The notes under the pieces: generated by a model | The model's database searches: none | Seen by the model: the letters and a program-made list of their open reading frames with translations, nothing else | What the model was told of the DNA's origin: nothing | Assembly (NCBI RefSeq): GCF_036711975.1 | Contig: NC_091972.1 | Span: 28,649,001 to 28,713,000, forward strand | DNA length: 64,000 nucleotides | Direction of reading: 5' to 3' | Source of the DNA: Onthophagus taurus | Lineage: Eukaryota; Arthropoda; Insecta; Coleoptera; Scarabaeidae | Translations under genes and position numbers: made by a program | Shown here: positions 33,970 to 43,585 of the stretch, piece after piece | Numbering within the stretch: the stretch's first letter is position 1 | Layout: the number at the start of each line of letters is the position of its first letter

Positions 33970-36900
33970 TTACCTATACCTAGCTGGAAGTTTTATGGCT
34001 CTCCTCTCCCGTCGTATTGCCAACGGTTCTTCAAGGGGTTCATCTATTAATTCTGGTGCCTTAATAATAATGCTATCGTCCTCACGTTCTCTTTCTATTT
34101 CTGAAGGGTTTTCAGAAGGTTCAGCTATTGACTCCAACAACTCCTTACTCATACATTCATTTTTCCCTTCCAGATTTTCTGCTGTACTAGTATCATCACT
34201 CTCTTCTAGAATTAATCGTCTCGGACATATATTAATTTTTGGGCAGGGGGTCTCATTTAGTAAATCTGTTACTCCTGTATTTTTTCGAAAAGTCAGATCC
34301 GGTGTATGTAAACTGATTATCGGCATATGTGGATCAACATACCGGTCTTCGTTTATTTCTTCGAGGTGTACATTCGAATCTAGGCTTTTACACTCTTTCG
34401 GGGTTGAGTCTTTATTAGTTCGAAATGATTTCAATCTATTACTATGTACAATAGATTTTAGCTTTCCGTTTACTGATGTAATTTCGTAGTTCTCTGGTCC
34501 TTTAATTTTTGTAATCATGTACGGTCCTATCCAAGGTTGGGCTAATTTTCTATTTAGACCTGGTTTTATAGATGTGTCTTTTAAGAGTACCAACTCTCCT
34601 ACGTAAAAATCTCTGTGCTTACTTCTTTTATTATAATACTCAGCCTGTCTTCGAGCGGCAAGCTGCAAACTTTCAAAAACCGTCTCATACACGTGGTTCA
34701 TTCGCGCTGCCAATTCCGTCACATAGTTCTCATCACAGTCGTACTTACACCTGGAGGGTCGGAGAAAAACATCCACTGGTAATTCCATTTCCCTGCCGTA
34801 TAACAAAAAGTGGGGGGTATAGCCCGTACTACTATGCACCGTTGATCTGTACGCCAGAAGAACATAGGGTAGCCATTCATCCCAGGTTCTTTGGTCCTTT
34901 TTAACATAGTGAGATAGTACGTCCTTGATCACCCGATGACTTCTCTCGATAAGACCATTGCACTCGGGATGATACGGTGTGGTTTGTATTTTGTCGATAT
35001 TTAATAGCTTACAAATTTCCTTCATGAGTGACGACACAAAATTTGTACCCTGATCGGTGAGCAACTGCAGAGGAGTACCGTGGCGACTTACTATTTGCGT
35101 TACAAAAGCTCGAGCCACAGCATCAGCCTTCTGATCAGGTAAGGCTACTGCCTCTAAATATTTGGTGAAATAGTCCTGGAACGTAAGTATATACTTGTTT
35201 CCTTTGTATGTTGTTGGTAACGGACCCACTATGTCCATTGAACTTCTTTCGAATGGCTTTCGAACAGTTGTAAATTTTTGCAAGGGTGCTCTAGACATAT
35301 GGGGGGAAGTTTTACGTCTATTGCATGACTCACAATTCGAACAATACTTTTTAACATCACGTGTCATAGACGGCCAAAATACCCTATCCTTAAGTAAAGC
35401 TAATGTTTTCGCTTGACCGCCATGACCTGCAAATGGTAAATCGTGGTAATCATGCAAAGCCTTCTGCACAAATGATTTCGGCAACACTAGTACTTCTTTT
35501 CCTAACTCATCAGTTTTAAATAAGAGCTTATCATTATCTATGAAATAACTATCCCTAAGATCTTTGTTTGATGAAAGCGAATCCCGTATTTCAATGCAAA
35601 ACTCGTCCTTATCTTGTTCTTTCAAAATAACATTTTTATCCCAAACTGGCGTTGCTATATTTTCCTGTATTTTACATAGTGTTTTATTTTTAACGAAAGG
35701 TAATTTATATACCATTATCATGGTATTCGTTCCCTCAAAACATTCTCTTAATTCTTCTTTAACTAGGCTCCACTTTAGTTTATCGAGACCACATCCTATT
35801 CTGGGTATTGCCAAATATCTCTCCCCAGATTTATTCATTTCCTCCCGTAACGTTTCTAGACACTGTCTCAACATGTGGTACGTTGGTTTATGGTAGTATT
35901 CGTCCTTTGAAATTAAATGGTATATTTTTCGTTTCTCCGCTATTTGCGGTACTATGTCACCAACTCCTTTCTCCTCGGATCTTAATTTTTCAACGGAGCC
36001 AAATCGCTTTTTAAATTCCTTTGCAATACCAGCTCCCATCGCAAAATCAGCCGAAACGCAATGAGCTAATACCCAACCTTGGGGAGCATCAAACAAATTT
36101 CCCTCTACTTCATTAATGCATAACTTATCTTTCTGATCCTTTCGGATTAGGGAAACTATACTGTTTCGGCTGAGAGCATCCACGTTTCCATGCTTTCGGC
36201 CCGGTCTGTGGATAATCTCGAAGTCATACTCCATTAGCATTAAAGCCCATCGTGCTAGTCTCGAGCTCGGGTCTTTGATATTCATCAACCATTTCAATGG
36301 TCTGTGGTCTGTTATGATAGTGAAACGGCGTCCATATAAGTAGCACCGAAATTGCTTTATCCCAAATATGACAGCAAGACACTCTTTTTCGGTAGTCGAA
36401 TAGTTTAGCTCAGCCTTCTTTAGTCCTCTACTAGCGAAAGCCACAGGGCGTTCATTTCCCTCTCTCACCTGGCTAAGTATAGCACCTAATCCTGTGTTAC
36501 TCGCGTCTGTAGCCAAGATGAAAGGCTCATTGAAATCTGGGAAAATTAATACCGATTCTGATGTTATCGCGGCCTTTAAGCTTTCCACCGCTTCCAATTG
36601 CTCTTTTTCGAATTTAAACGCGACATCTTTGCGCGTTAACTTCGTAATTGGGGCCGCTAATCGGGTAAAGTCCGGTATAAATTTCCTATACCATCCCACC
36701 AGCCCTAAAAATTCTCTACAATTCCTAACGTTTTTTGGAACGGGGAAATTCTGTATCGAGTTGATTTTTCCCGGATCCGGTTGAACGCCTTGGGCAGATA
36801 TTATGTGACCAAGATAAGACACCTTTGGGACCGCGATCTGGCTTTTCTCCATCTTAAGTTTTAGTCCTGCATCTCGGATTCTATCAAAAATAGTTTGTAG

Positions 36901-38982
36901 TTTGTTCACATGATCGTCGACACCCGTTCCATTGAAAATTATTATATCATCTAAATAGACGAGGCAATGAGTACCTAATAATCCCGAAAATGTAAAATTC
37001 ATGAAGCGCTGAAACGTCGCGGGGGCATTTACTAGCCCAAACATCATTCGGTTGCTCTCATAGTGCCCGAACGGCGTGGAGAAAGCTGTTTTTTCTCGGT
37101 CATTCTTCTCCACTTCTATTTGATGGTACGCCGACGCTACATCAAACACGCTAAACAGATTAGTCTTCCCTAACACATCTACTGTCTCTTGCAGATTCGG
37201 CAACGGGTACACATCTTTCTTAGTTACCGCGTTGAGTCCTCGGTAATCTATACATACTCGGGGTTTTATCGATCCGTCTGACATCTGCCGGTTAACGATT
37301 ACAACCGGCGCCGACCAGGGTGAATGAGATGGTTTAATAATATTTTTCTTTAACAGCTTATCTATTTCTTCCTGTAAGAACTCTCGTTGATGAACTGATA
37401 CTCTATATGGACGTTTACTAATTGGTGGTACATTCTCAGTAATAATTTGATGTTTGACCTTGTGAGTTTTCGTAAACCTTTCGTCACCATTGTCGAAAAT
37501 ATCTCGATAATCCAATAACAATTTTTCAACTTTCTCTTTGTCTGTTTCTGATAGATGAGCCAATGAGATCGATTCCAAAAATGTTGATGTCTCTCCGTTT
37601 CCTCTTATCATTGCAACCATCTCGCTTTTTACTTCTGGATTAACCTTCTTATTCGGTATTATACAACTATACGCTCTAGCTATCTCTGTATGCTTTGGGA
37701 TCGTTATTGATTCTTCTCCTATGTTTGCAACCAATACTCGTGGTTTTTCCCCTCTTGGAACAGCACATCTTCCTATTAATATATTTGGATGAAAGGGCGT
37801 TTTACTTGATTCAATTACAATGTCGTTCTTTTTATTATTATTACGCACGTCAACCGCTAACACCTTCTCTGTAAACGGTTCAACGATATCTTCTTCAACG
37901 GTGATAACAGGATTACATTGACAGTTTTTATCATTGTTTATTTCGTTTTCTTTCGTATCTTTCATATTAGTTTCATCCTTAATTTCTTCTTCATTTTCGC
38001 ATTCCCTTAACTCATTATTTTCTGCAACAATTCGTGACTTCTGCGTCACTAATCCACTACTTCCGCTGGGGTCTTCTTGAATTTCGCCTTCTCGGCTCTC
38101 CCTATGACTTTCTTTAGTCTTTAATTTCTCTATTTTTTTTTCTTCTTCTTCTATTCTTTTATCGTGACAATCCCTGTCCACATTTACATCGATCATTCGG
38201 CGATACCCGGTTTCATAGTCATCGTTGCTATCTGAACTTAACTCCCCAAACTCTTCTACCAAAACATTTACCTCGAGTGGCATAAACCTCGTTCGTTGAT
38301 TCGTCTCCTCGGTTACGTACTTTTCTTCGACTTCACGTTTCTTTATTAGATACTCCGTCCTCGTTACTTGCGGTTCGATTAAATTTATTTCCGTTGATAA
38401 TTCTGATACATAATCATTCGCGAGTTCCAAATTATCTACCTGACCTACACCCAAACCTGATGTGGTGGATTCTCTACATTCAAGGGAATCTGTAGACACA
38501 ATACGCTGCGACCCCAAATTGACGTTCATGATACTTGAAAATCTAACATCAATACCTCCTACATTTAGGCTACCTTTACTAAAATCAATAATTACATTGT
38601 GAAATTCCATAAAATCGCGTCCCAATACTCCATCTGTGGTTAAAGGCAAATTGTCCAAACATACATAGCACGAGAAATCTCCTAAATTCGATTCATTCCC
38701 CAATGAAAAATTTAACTCAGTCGTACCTAGCATGTCAATTCCGTGTCCCGTTATTCCCGAAATACTAAAATCTCCTGACATAGGTTTAATTGCTTCCGAA
38801 ATTACACAAGAATGTTTAATTATCGTAACAGGAGAACCGGTGTCTACTAACATCGTTATTGGTTTGTTTTTATTGAACAATTTAATAGAAAAAGGTGTTT
38901 CAAAAATGAGTCTCATTGGTGTTGTTAGAATAGAACCTTCAGCTTCGCCCGGAATTTCTGCTACGTTATCATCGGCGTTCAT
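33970..38982 (-). CDS. Gypsy pol polyprotein with an inserted TARG1/OARD1-like macro domain
   Basis: This is one uninterrupted 1670-aa frame. Domains in order: retroviral-type aspartic protease (DTGS at 47-50); a long acidic linker; reverse transcriptase (about 530-720, YLDD at 676-679); RNase H (from about 820, D826 in ATDAS, to about 940); a macro domain (about 955-1095); an HHCC zinc-binding motif (about 1180-1215); DD35E integrase core (D1250, D1310, E1346); a GPY/F-like module (WIGPYMI); and a Glu/Ser-rich tail. Pol proteins copy the element RNA into DNA and integrate it. The extra macro domain has GNLFDAPQGWVLAHCVS, MGAGIAKEF, ISKDEYYHKPTY and PRIGCGLDKLKW, with K1026 and D1067 at the positions of the catalytic Lys and Asp of TARG1. 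No gag is fused or adjacent. Confidence 0.93.
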   Translation of the reverse strand: MNADDNVAEIPGEAEGSILTTPMRLIFETPFSIKLFNKNKPITMLVDTGSPVTIIKHSCVISEAIKPMSGDFSISGITGHGIDMLGTTELNFSLGNESNLGDFSCYVCLDNLPLTTDGVLGRDFMEFHNVIIDFSKGSLNVGGIDVRFSSIMNVNLGSQRIVSTDSLECRESTTSGLGVGQVDNLELANDYVSELSTEINLIEPQVTRTEYLIKKREVEEKYVTEETNQRTRFMPLEVNVLVEEFGELSSDSNDDYETGYRRMIDVNVDRDCHDKRIEEEEKKIEKLKTKESHRESREGEIQEDPSGSSGLVTQKSRIVAENNELRECENEEEIKDETNMKDTKENEINNDKNCQCNPVITVEEDIVEPFTEKVLAVDVRNNNKKNDIVIESSKTPFHPNILIGRCAVPRGEKPRVLVANIGEESITIPKHTEIARAYSCIIPNKKVNPEVKSEMVAMIRGNGETSTFLESISLAHLSETDKEKVEKLLLDYRDIFDNGDERFTKTHKVKHQIITENVPPISKRPYRVSVHQREFLQEEIDKLLKKNIIKPSHSPWSAPVVIVNRQMSDGSIKPRVCIDYRGLNAVTKKDVYPLPNLQETVDVLGKTNLFSVFDVASAYHQIEVEKNDREKTAFSTPFGHYESNRMMFGLVNAPATFQRFMNFTFSGLLGTHCLVYLDDIIIFNGTGVDDHVNKLQTIFDRIRDAGLKLKMEKSQIAVPKVSYLGHIISAQGVQPDPGKINSIQNFPVPKNVRNCREFLGLVGWYRKFIPDFTRLAAPITKLTRKDVAFKFEKEQLEAVESLKAAITSESVLIFPDFNEPFILATDASNTGLGAILSQVREGNERPVAFASRGLKKAELNYSTTEKECLAVIFGIKQFRCYLYGRRFTIITDHRPLKWLMNIKDPSSRLARWALMLMEYDFEIIHRPGRKHGNVDALSRNSIVSLIRKDQKDKLCINEVEGNLFDAPQGWVLAHCVSADFAMGAGIAKEFKKRFGSVEKLRSEEKGVGDIVPQIAEKRKIYHLISKDEYYHKPTYHMLRQCLETLREEMNKSGERYLAIPRIGCGLDKLKWSLVKEELRECFEGTNTMIMVYKLPFVKNKTLCKIQENIATPVWDKNVILKEQDKDEFCIEIRDSLSSNKDLRDSYFIDNDKLLFKTDELGKEVLVLPKSFVQKALHDYHDLPFAGHGGQAKTLALLKDRVFWPSMTRDVKKYCSNCESCNRRKTSPHMSRAPLQKFTTVRKPFERSSMDIVGPLPTTYKGNKYILTFQDYFTKYLEAVALPDQKADAVARAFVTQIVSRHGTPLQLLTDQGTNFVSSLMKEICKLLNIDKIQTTPYHPECNGLIERSHRVIKDVLSHYVKKDQRTWDEWLPYVLLAYRSTVHSSTGYTPHFLLYGREMELPVDVFLRPSRCKYDCDENYVTELAARMNHVYETVFESLQLAARRQAEYYNKRSKHRDFYVGELVLLKDTSIKPGLNRKLAQPWIGPYMITKIKGPENYEITSVNGKLKSIVHSNRLKSFRTNKDSTPKECKSLDSNVHLEEINEDRYVDPHMPIISLHTPDLTFRKNTGVTDLLNETPCPKINICPRRLILEESDDTSTAENLEGKNECMSKELLESIAEPSENPSEIEREREDDSIIIKAPELIDEPLEEPLAIRRERRAIKLPARYR

Positions 38983-39230
38983 AGTGATTAAGATTTTTAT
39001 TATTTTTAATGATAGTCACAAAATATTCACCTACTAACCCCTGCACGACAAAATTTATTACTTTATACGTACAAACAAAAGAATGATTGACAAAACATTA
39101 AAGAAAATTAACTCGAAATCTTTAAATTTTGAAACAGGAAATAGTAACAAAAACAAAATAAAAAAATAACAATTAGATTTTATTTCTACTTTTACATCAA
39201 ATTGTGCCAACCCCACACCTGACACCAGTT

Positions 39231-40017
39231 TGTCACAAACTAGCTCTCGAGAACTTCTCGTTTCCCGTAGTGGGTTTCCTAGCTAGGTCCACGGAGCGGC
39301 TCGCGTACCCAACTGTCCACGCACTACCGTTTTCTTGATAGCTAGCAATGACTGAGTTAGGGTTTGGCACACTGCATTCGTTCACTTGAAAGCAAACGGC
39401 AGTAATTTGAAATTAAGAATAAAAATAGATTGAAAGAAAACGAAATTTCACTGCTAAAGAATAAGTTTGCTTTATTTTTGAACAAGAACGTATTATATTA
39501 TATATAAAAAAAAACAACTGACAAAGGTTTTAAAAAGTAAAAATTACATGACATAAGCTATTCAACAACATCATTACGAAATTTGCCGAGGTGGTTAGCA
39601 GGTTCAATGAGAAATCGGAAGTTTAAGATTTTAATAACGCTTACCCGTTTGTTAAAGTAAAATATTCATCGAAGAAAGAGAATCCAATTCAACGAATTTT
39701 ATAACTAAATTGCTATAAGTTCAAATCGCACGACTCGAATTTAAAAACACAACAAAAACTTTAATTTCCCGGTTTCGCCCGATGCTTTTCTGTTCCAATC
39801 CCGTAACCGACTCCCCGATTTTTTCTTCATTTCTTCCCTGCTCCATCTACTCTAACTGCCACCTCGGCACATTCCTGCCAGAACCGCCTACGTAGTATTT
39901 AGTCTGGACCCTCGGTTCTCAAGACGCAACTTCGTAATTAAATTACAAAGTTCTGCCTGTATTGCGTTTTATTATTTTTTTTAATCGCTTTCGAATCCCA
40001 AAATGCGGTTTGTTACA
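39231..40017 (-). repeat. 5' LTR of the Gypsy-type element
   Basis: This is the partner of 31181-31967 with the same 787-bp length. It is followed on the minus strand by the primer-binding site at about 39229-39212. Confidence 0.93.
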
Positions 40018-40193
40018 AATATATGACAAAATTTTGAAGAGATTTAATACGACAGACCGCAAGGTTAAGAGAACGCCAATGGAAGTAAAATATCAATATG
40101 AGGAAACAAGGAAGGACAACCTTATAGAGAACTTATTGGAAGTTTATTATACTATATACTATAGCAACCATTTCAACAACCGCCACAAAAACT
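40018..40193 (+). pseudogene. Ty1/copia polyprotein relic, part 3
   Basis: The sequence right after the Gypsy LTR encodes QIYDKILKRFNTTDRKVKRT followed by PMEVKYQYEE, the copia RT/RNase H linker (the YxxKIL-RF...TPME pattern). It is the direct continuation of 31021-31180. Confidence 0.75.
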
Positions 40194-40199
40194 AAAAAC

Positions 40200-41715
40200 T
40201 CCCAAAATGTCGTAATATTTACCTAAATTACCCTCGTGATGTTTTCCCTCCACGAGCGAACGAAATTAAAGAGAGCGAGTTTCCAAAACTCGTCCCAAAA
40301 TATATCAAAAAAAATCAAAAATTAAACCGATCATCCGCGACCTCTCGTAAGGAATAGGAAAAGTGAAAGGAGTAGAAATCTGGAATTCCGTTGCTAGAAA
40401 CATACAAAACAATACACGAATATACATAAATATATAAATAATTAAATTTGAATTAAAATTATTTAGTAGAAATTAGTACTAAAATGTATCTTTTAGAATA
40501 AAAGTTAGGTTAACTTTTAGAAGTAAGAACAAAAAAACTAAGAACAATGGGAAGGTTCCATCAAAACTCGTTACTAACCATAGTAGATAAGTAAATAGTA
40601 TAAAAGGGAGCAAATTTATAATTCATTAATTCACTTTACTCTAAGACGTTATTGCCGGTTTGAACTCTGTAAGATTTCTTGTAGAATGAAGAGAATGAGG
40701 TAGGGGTACGCAGGTAAATGGTAAACAAAGTCGTTTTAGTCGTTGTGCGTCGAATACCAAAGAAACAAGGGTATTTCACCCGAAAATATGCATCGTAATA
40801 TCGACAAGTTGTTAATTCTTTCATCAATTTTGAGAAAATTATTTTATTTTTACTCATCGGATTGGTTGGTGTTGTGTGTGTGACGTCACATCGAAACTTA
40901 TTATTAAATTTTCCGTAAGTTTTTCACTTTTCCGCATTTTTTAAACGTTAATCTAACGGCTCATTCAGGTCATTTCCTATCGATTAAAAAAAAATTCATT
41001 TCGGTGGTAAATGGGAGGCTGGAGTCCGATCACTAAAAACTCATTTTAAGGAGAGTTTACAAAGATTTTAATTCAATTAGAAGCTGTTCTTAATGTGTAC
41101 CGTTTCTGATTAGTAGGGTCTACTAATTACGATGTTTTAACTCCAGGTCATTTTCTAATTGTAACGTTTACGAAGAACGGTTGAAGATTTCTGTAAAAAT
41201 TGGCAGAAATTTTAAACAATTGTTCCTTTCTGCAAGCGACTGACCTTGTTGGCTTCTTTTGTTTTATTTGGGGTAATTTTGTATTTATTTTGTTCCTTCC
41301 ATCTATGGATGTCGTTACCCCATTTACTTATTTTTATTAATTTTGCGTGTTGATTCAAATTTTAAAGCTTAATTATTATTTTTTTTCTTCAATCTTTAGT
41401 TTTGTAAAGTAAATTTATTAGGAAATAAGAATGGAAGTTAAATTTAAGAAAAACACTTCTTCAGAAACATGGCATCCGAAACGTCAGACATTTTTTTTTT
41501 CAAAAGACGCACTTCTAGTTTTAGTTTAATTAACACCGGCAGTACTTAATATCAATAAATAAAGCCTTCGTACTTATGTATCGTATAAACCTTTATATAT
41601 CGTATAAACCTTTATGAGGATGATATTATCAAACAAATCAACGATCTCGACAACTTATGTACAACTTATATACAACTCACAAGGATCGCACTTACATAAT
41701 AGTAGTTAATAGTAG
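40200..41715. other. H2B 3' spacer, distal part
   Basis: No gene was recognised. The stretch 40640-40990 is homologous, in the same orientation, to the H2A 3' spacer of unit 2 (about 50440-50700) and in part to 610-700, so it is a dispersed spacer repeat. The remainder is AT-rich. Confidence 0.55.
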
Positions 41716-41774
41716 GTTAATAGTAGTTAATAGTAGGTAATATAATATATTACCTACTATTAACTACTATTAAC
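41716..41774. repeat. Perfect 28-bp palindrome
   Basis: The arm at 41716-41743 (built from TTAATAGTAG repeats) is exactly complementary to 41747-41774, with a 3-nt loop. It directly abuts the Harbinger-like element that follows. Confidence 0.85.
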
Positions 41775-41777
41775 TTA

Positions 41778-42806
41778 GGGTAGGCACACACGGTCGATTA
41801 TTCATCGACGAAACAGTTTAGTTGGATTGGTTTGAAATCGCGATGCATCATCAACTTATAACCGACTAAACTGTTTAGTTGTTCATAAATCGTGTTGTAT
41901 GCACACACATATCGATTTCGAAACAACTTGTATTTATATTGTATTGATTATTGAATAATACCGGGAAATAATTCAAATTTTCAAAATAATGTAATTGAAT
42001 TACTTTAATATACAGTGTGGTAATTAATTATCGTACCCGACGTCATCATTGAAAGTATGCAACCAATATCACAGTGCAATACGCATCATACGCAAATCGT
42101 GTATTGCAATACCAATATTGTGATATGATGGCGTCAGGTACGATAATTAATTAACACACTGTATTTAGTGTAGTATATAATTAACTGCGGTAGTAAAACG
42201 GAAAATAATTTAACTTAATTTTTTTAAAGTAGTAATCGATTTATGTTGCGCGCGCAACCTAAATTCCTAAAAACCTCAACTAAACTATCGACTTTGTGTG
42301 CGCTTCAATATGAAGCTATGGCATTATTGCAGTTGTATAATCGAGATACATATAATTTAATGGAGTACGTGCTCACGATATTCGCTTGGTCGAGAAAACG
42401 GTCCGATTCGCCAGCATGTTCCCCCACCCTATAACGGCAAGAAATACAAATAGTACTAACTAATGGATATAATTCAGCATGAATTTATTCAATATTTACT
42501 AAGTGATTCAAATAATGTTATTCAATAATGATGAAAAATATGTTACGTTGAAGTTTTTTGCCGTTATGGGGTGGGAGGCCGGCTCGTTTTCTAGCTCAAA
42601 GCACGCACTCCAGTAAACATAGTATATCTCGATGAGTTGTACGATAGTTGCACAACTTTTTAATCATAAGTGCACATCGACTCCTTTTGATTAAAAAATC
42701 GAGTTGATCTGCAGTTGTGTTGTGTGTGCACCTATATTAAAATTAATACATTTATGTCCATCGACTAAACTATCGGCCGACTAAAAATCGACCGTGTGTG
42801 CCTACC
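41778..42806. mobile_element. Non-autonomous PIF/Harbinger-like DNA element
   Basis: Terminal inverted repeats GGGTAGGCACACACGGTCGA (left) and its complement (right end near 42806) are flanked by TTA on both sides, the 3-bp target type of Harbinger elements. The element is about 1.03 kb and encodes no transposase. Subterminal repeats of CGACTAAACTATCGG type recur inside. A smaller MITE is nested within it (42013-42161). Confidence 0.7.
42013..42161. mobile_element. 149-bp Tc1/mariner-like MITE
   Basis: Ends CAGTGTGGTAATTAATTATC and an inverted near-copy are flanked by TA dinucleotides (42011-42012 and 42162-42163). It is nested inside the Harbinger-like element and has no coding capacity. 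Confidence 0.75.
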
Positions 42807-42858
42807 CTTAAAAATATTGTAAATTGCGATAATATTCTTTATTCAGATACTAATTTTT

Positions 42859-42874
42859 GGTTCTGAAAAGAACC
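42859..42874 (-). promoter_or_regulatory. Histone 3' stem-loop (H2B)
   Basis: On the minus strand it reads GGTTCTTTTCAGAACC, 41 bp after the H2B stop. Confidence 0.95.
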
Positions 42875-42914
42875 GGTCGTTGTTTGGTAGGGAGGGGGAT
42901 GTTTATATCGCCAT

Positions 42915-43286
42915 TTATTTGGAACTTGTGTACTTAGTAACAGCCTTGGTGCCTTCGCTTACAGCGTGCTTTGCCAATTCTCCAGGTAACAGAAGTCTGA
43001 CGGCAGTCTGGATTTCTCGACTGGTGATCGTTGATCTTTTGTTGTAATGAGCCAAACGGGACGCTTCAGCGGCTATCCTCTCGAAGATATCGTTCACAAA
43101 ACTGTTCATTATACTCATAGCTTTGCTCGAAATACCGGTATCGGGATGAACTTGTTTCAATACCTTGTAAATGTAAATAGCGTAGCTTTCCTTTCTCTTG
43201 CGTTTCTTCTTCTTATCGGTTTTCGATATATTTTTCTGCGCTTTACCCGCCTTTTTGGCTGCTTTCCCACTAGTTTTCGGTGGCAT
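42915..43286 (-). CDS. H2B: Histone H2B
   Basis: This is a 123-aa core histone beginning [19 protein letters not shown], with the histone fold from [20 protein letters not shown] to the C-terminal helix and ending AVTKYTSSK. It dimerises with H2A in the nucleosome. Length and C-terminus (including the ubiquitin-acceptor context VTKYTSSK) are normal. It is intronless and followed by a histone stem-loop. It is divergent from H2A at 49553. The two start codons are 6.3 kb apart here but would be about 0.4 kb apart without the Jockey array. A CCAAT box in H2B orientation lies at 43539-43543. Confidence 0.98.
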   Translation of the reverse strand: MPPKTSGKAAKKAGKAQKNISKTDKKKKRKRKESYAIYIYKVLKQVHPDTGISSKAMSIMNSFVNDIFERIAAEASRLAHYNKRSTITSREIQTAVRLLLPGELAKHAVSEGTKAVTKYTSSK

Positions 43287-43573
43287 TGTTGTTGTTCGTT
43301 GATTAGTTAATAAAACTTATCCTTGACAAGATTATCGACAGTAACGCAGTGTAACACACTGCAGTAAGTATGCAGTGTTATAAAAATGAACGGTGAACGG
43401 TGATTTTCGACAGCAACTTCGACAGTAATGACGATGTATGCAGTGTTATAAAAATTGCCTGTTTTTGCCGTTTATGAAGTAGTAGCGTCGTATCAGTAGG
43501 TGACGCCTGCCGTTGCTACCGCTTGGCTAACGGCCGCTATTGGTCGAACCGTCGGCGCAGTTGGTTATATATA
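43287..43573. promoter_or_regulatory. H2B side of the H2A-H2B divergent promoter
   Basis: The stretch contains a CCAAT box in H2B orientation (ATTGG at 43539-43543). A segment ending in TATGCAGTGTTATAAAAAT is repeated twice (ending near 43388 and 43456). The two repeats are separated by a GAACGGTGAACGGTGA tract that resembles the inverted tail of the Jockey element inserted nearby. Confidence 0.6.
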
Positions 43574-43574
43574 T
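43566..43574 (+). promoter_or_regulatory. Stranded TATA box of H2A
   Basis: TATATATAT sits immediately before the Jockey insertion. Removing the array and one 12-bp target copy would place it 31 bp upstream of the A of a TCAG initiator (49455-49458). It is therefore inferred to be the H2A TATA box, now separated from its start site. Confidence 0.7.
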
Positions 43575-43585
43575 TTGAAAAACCT
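43574..43585. repeat. Target-site duplication, left copy
   Basis: TTTGAAAAACCT is repeated exactly at 49434-49445. The two copies bracket the Jockey array and define it as a single insertion locus. Confidence 0.9.

Larger units (their letters stand above)
31181..40017 (-). mobile_element. Gypsy-type LTR retrotransposon with a macro domain, gag-less
   Basis: The element is 8837 bp, in minus orientation. LTRs of 787 bp lie at 31181-31967 and 39231-40017 and appear identical on direct comparison. Each begins TGT and ends ACA. A 4-bp duplication (AATA) flanks the element, within copia RT sequence. A primer site TGGTGTCAGGTGTGGGG adjoins the 5' LTR (39229 downward) and resembles the 3' end of a tRNA-Leu. 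A purine-rich tract adjoins the 3' LTR (about 31968-31985). It encodes pol and a decayed third ORF, but only about 250 bp separate the 5' LTR from pol, leaving no room for gag. Confidence 0.93.

Noticed and set aside
33995-34489. 164-aa plus-strand frame opposite the end of Gypsy pol, and other plus-strand frames in 34.5-39 kb
   Set aside because: They lie wholly within the 1670-aa pol gene on the other strand and show no domains.
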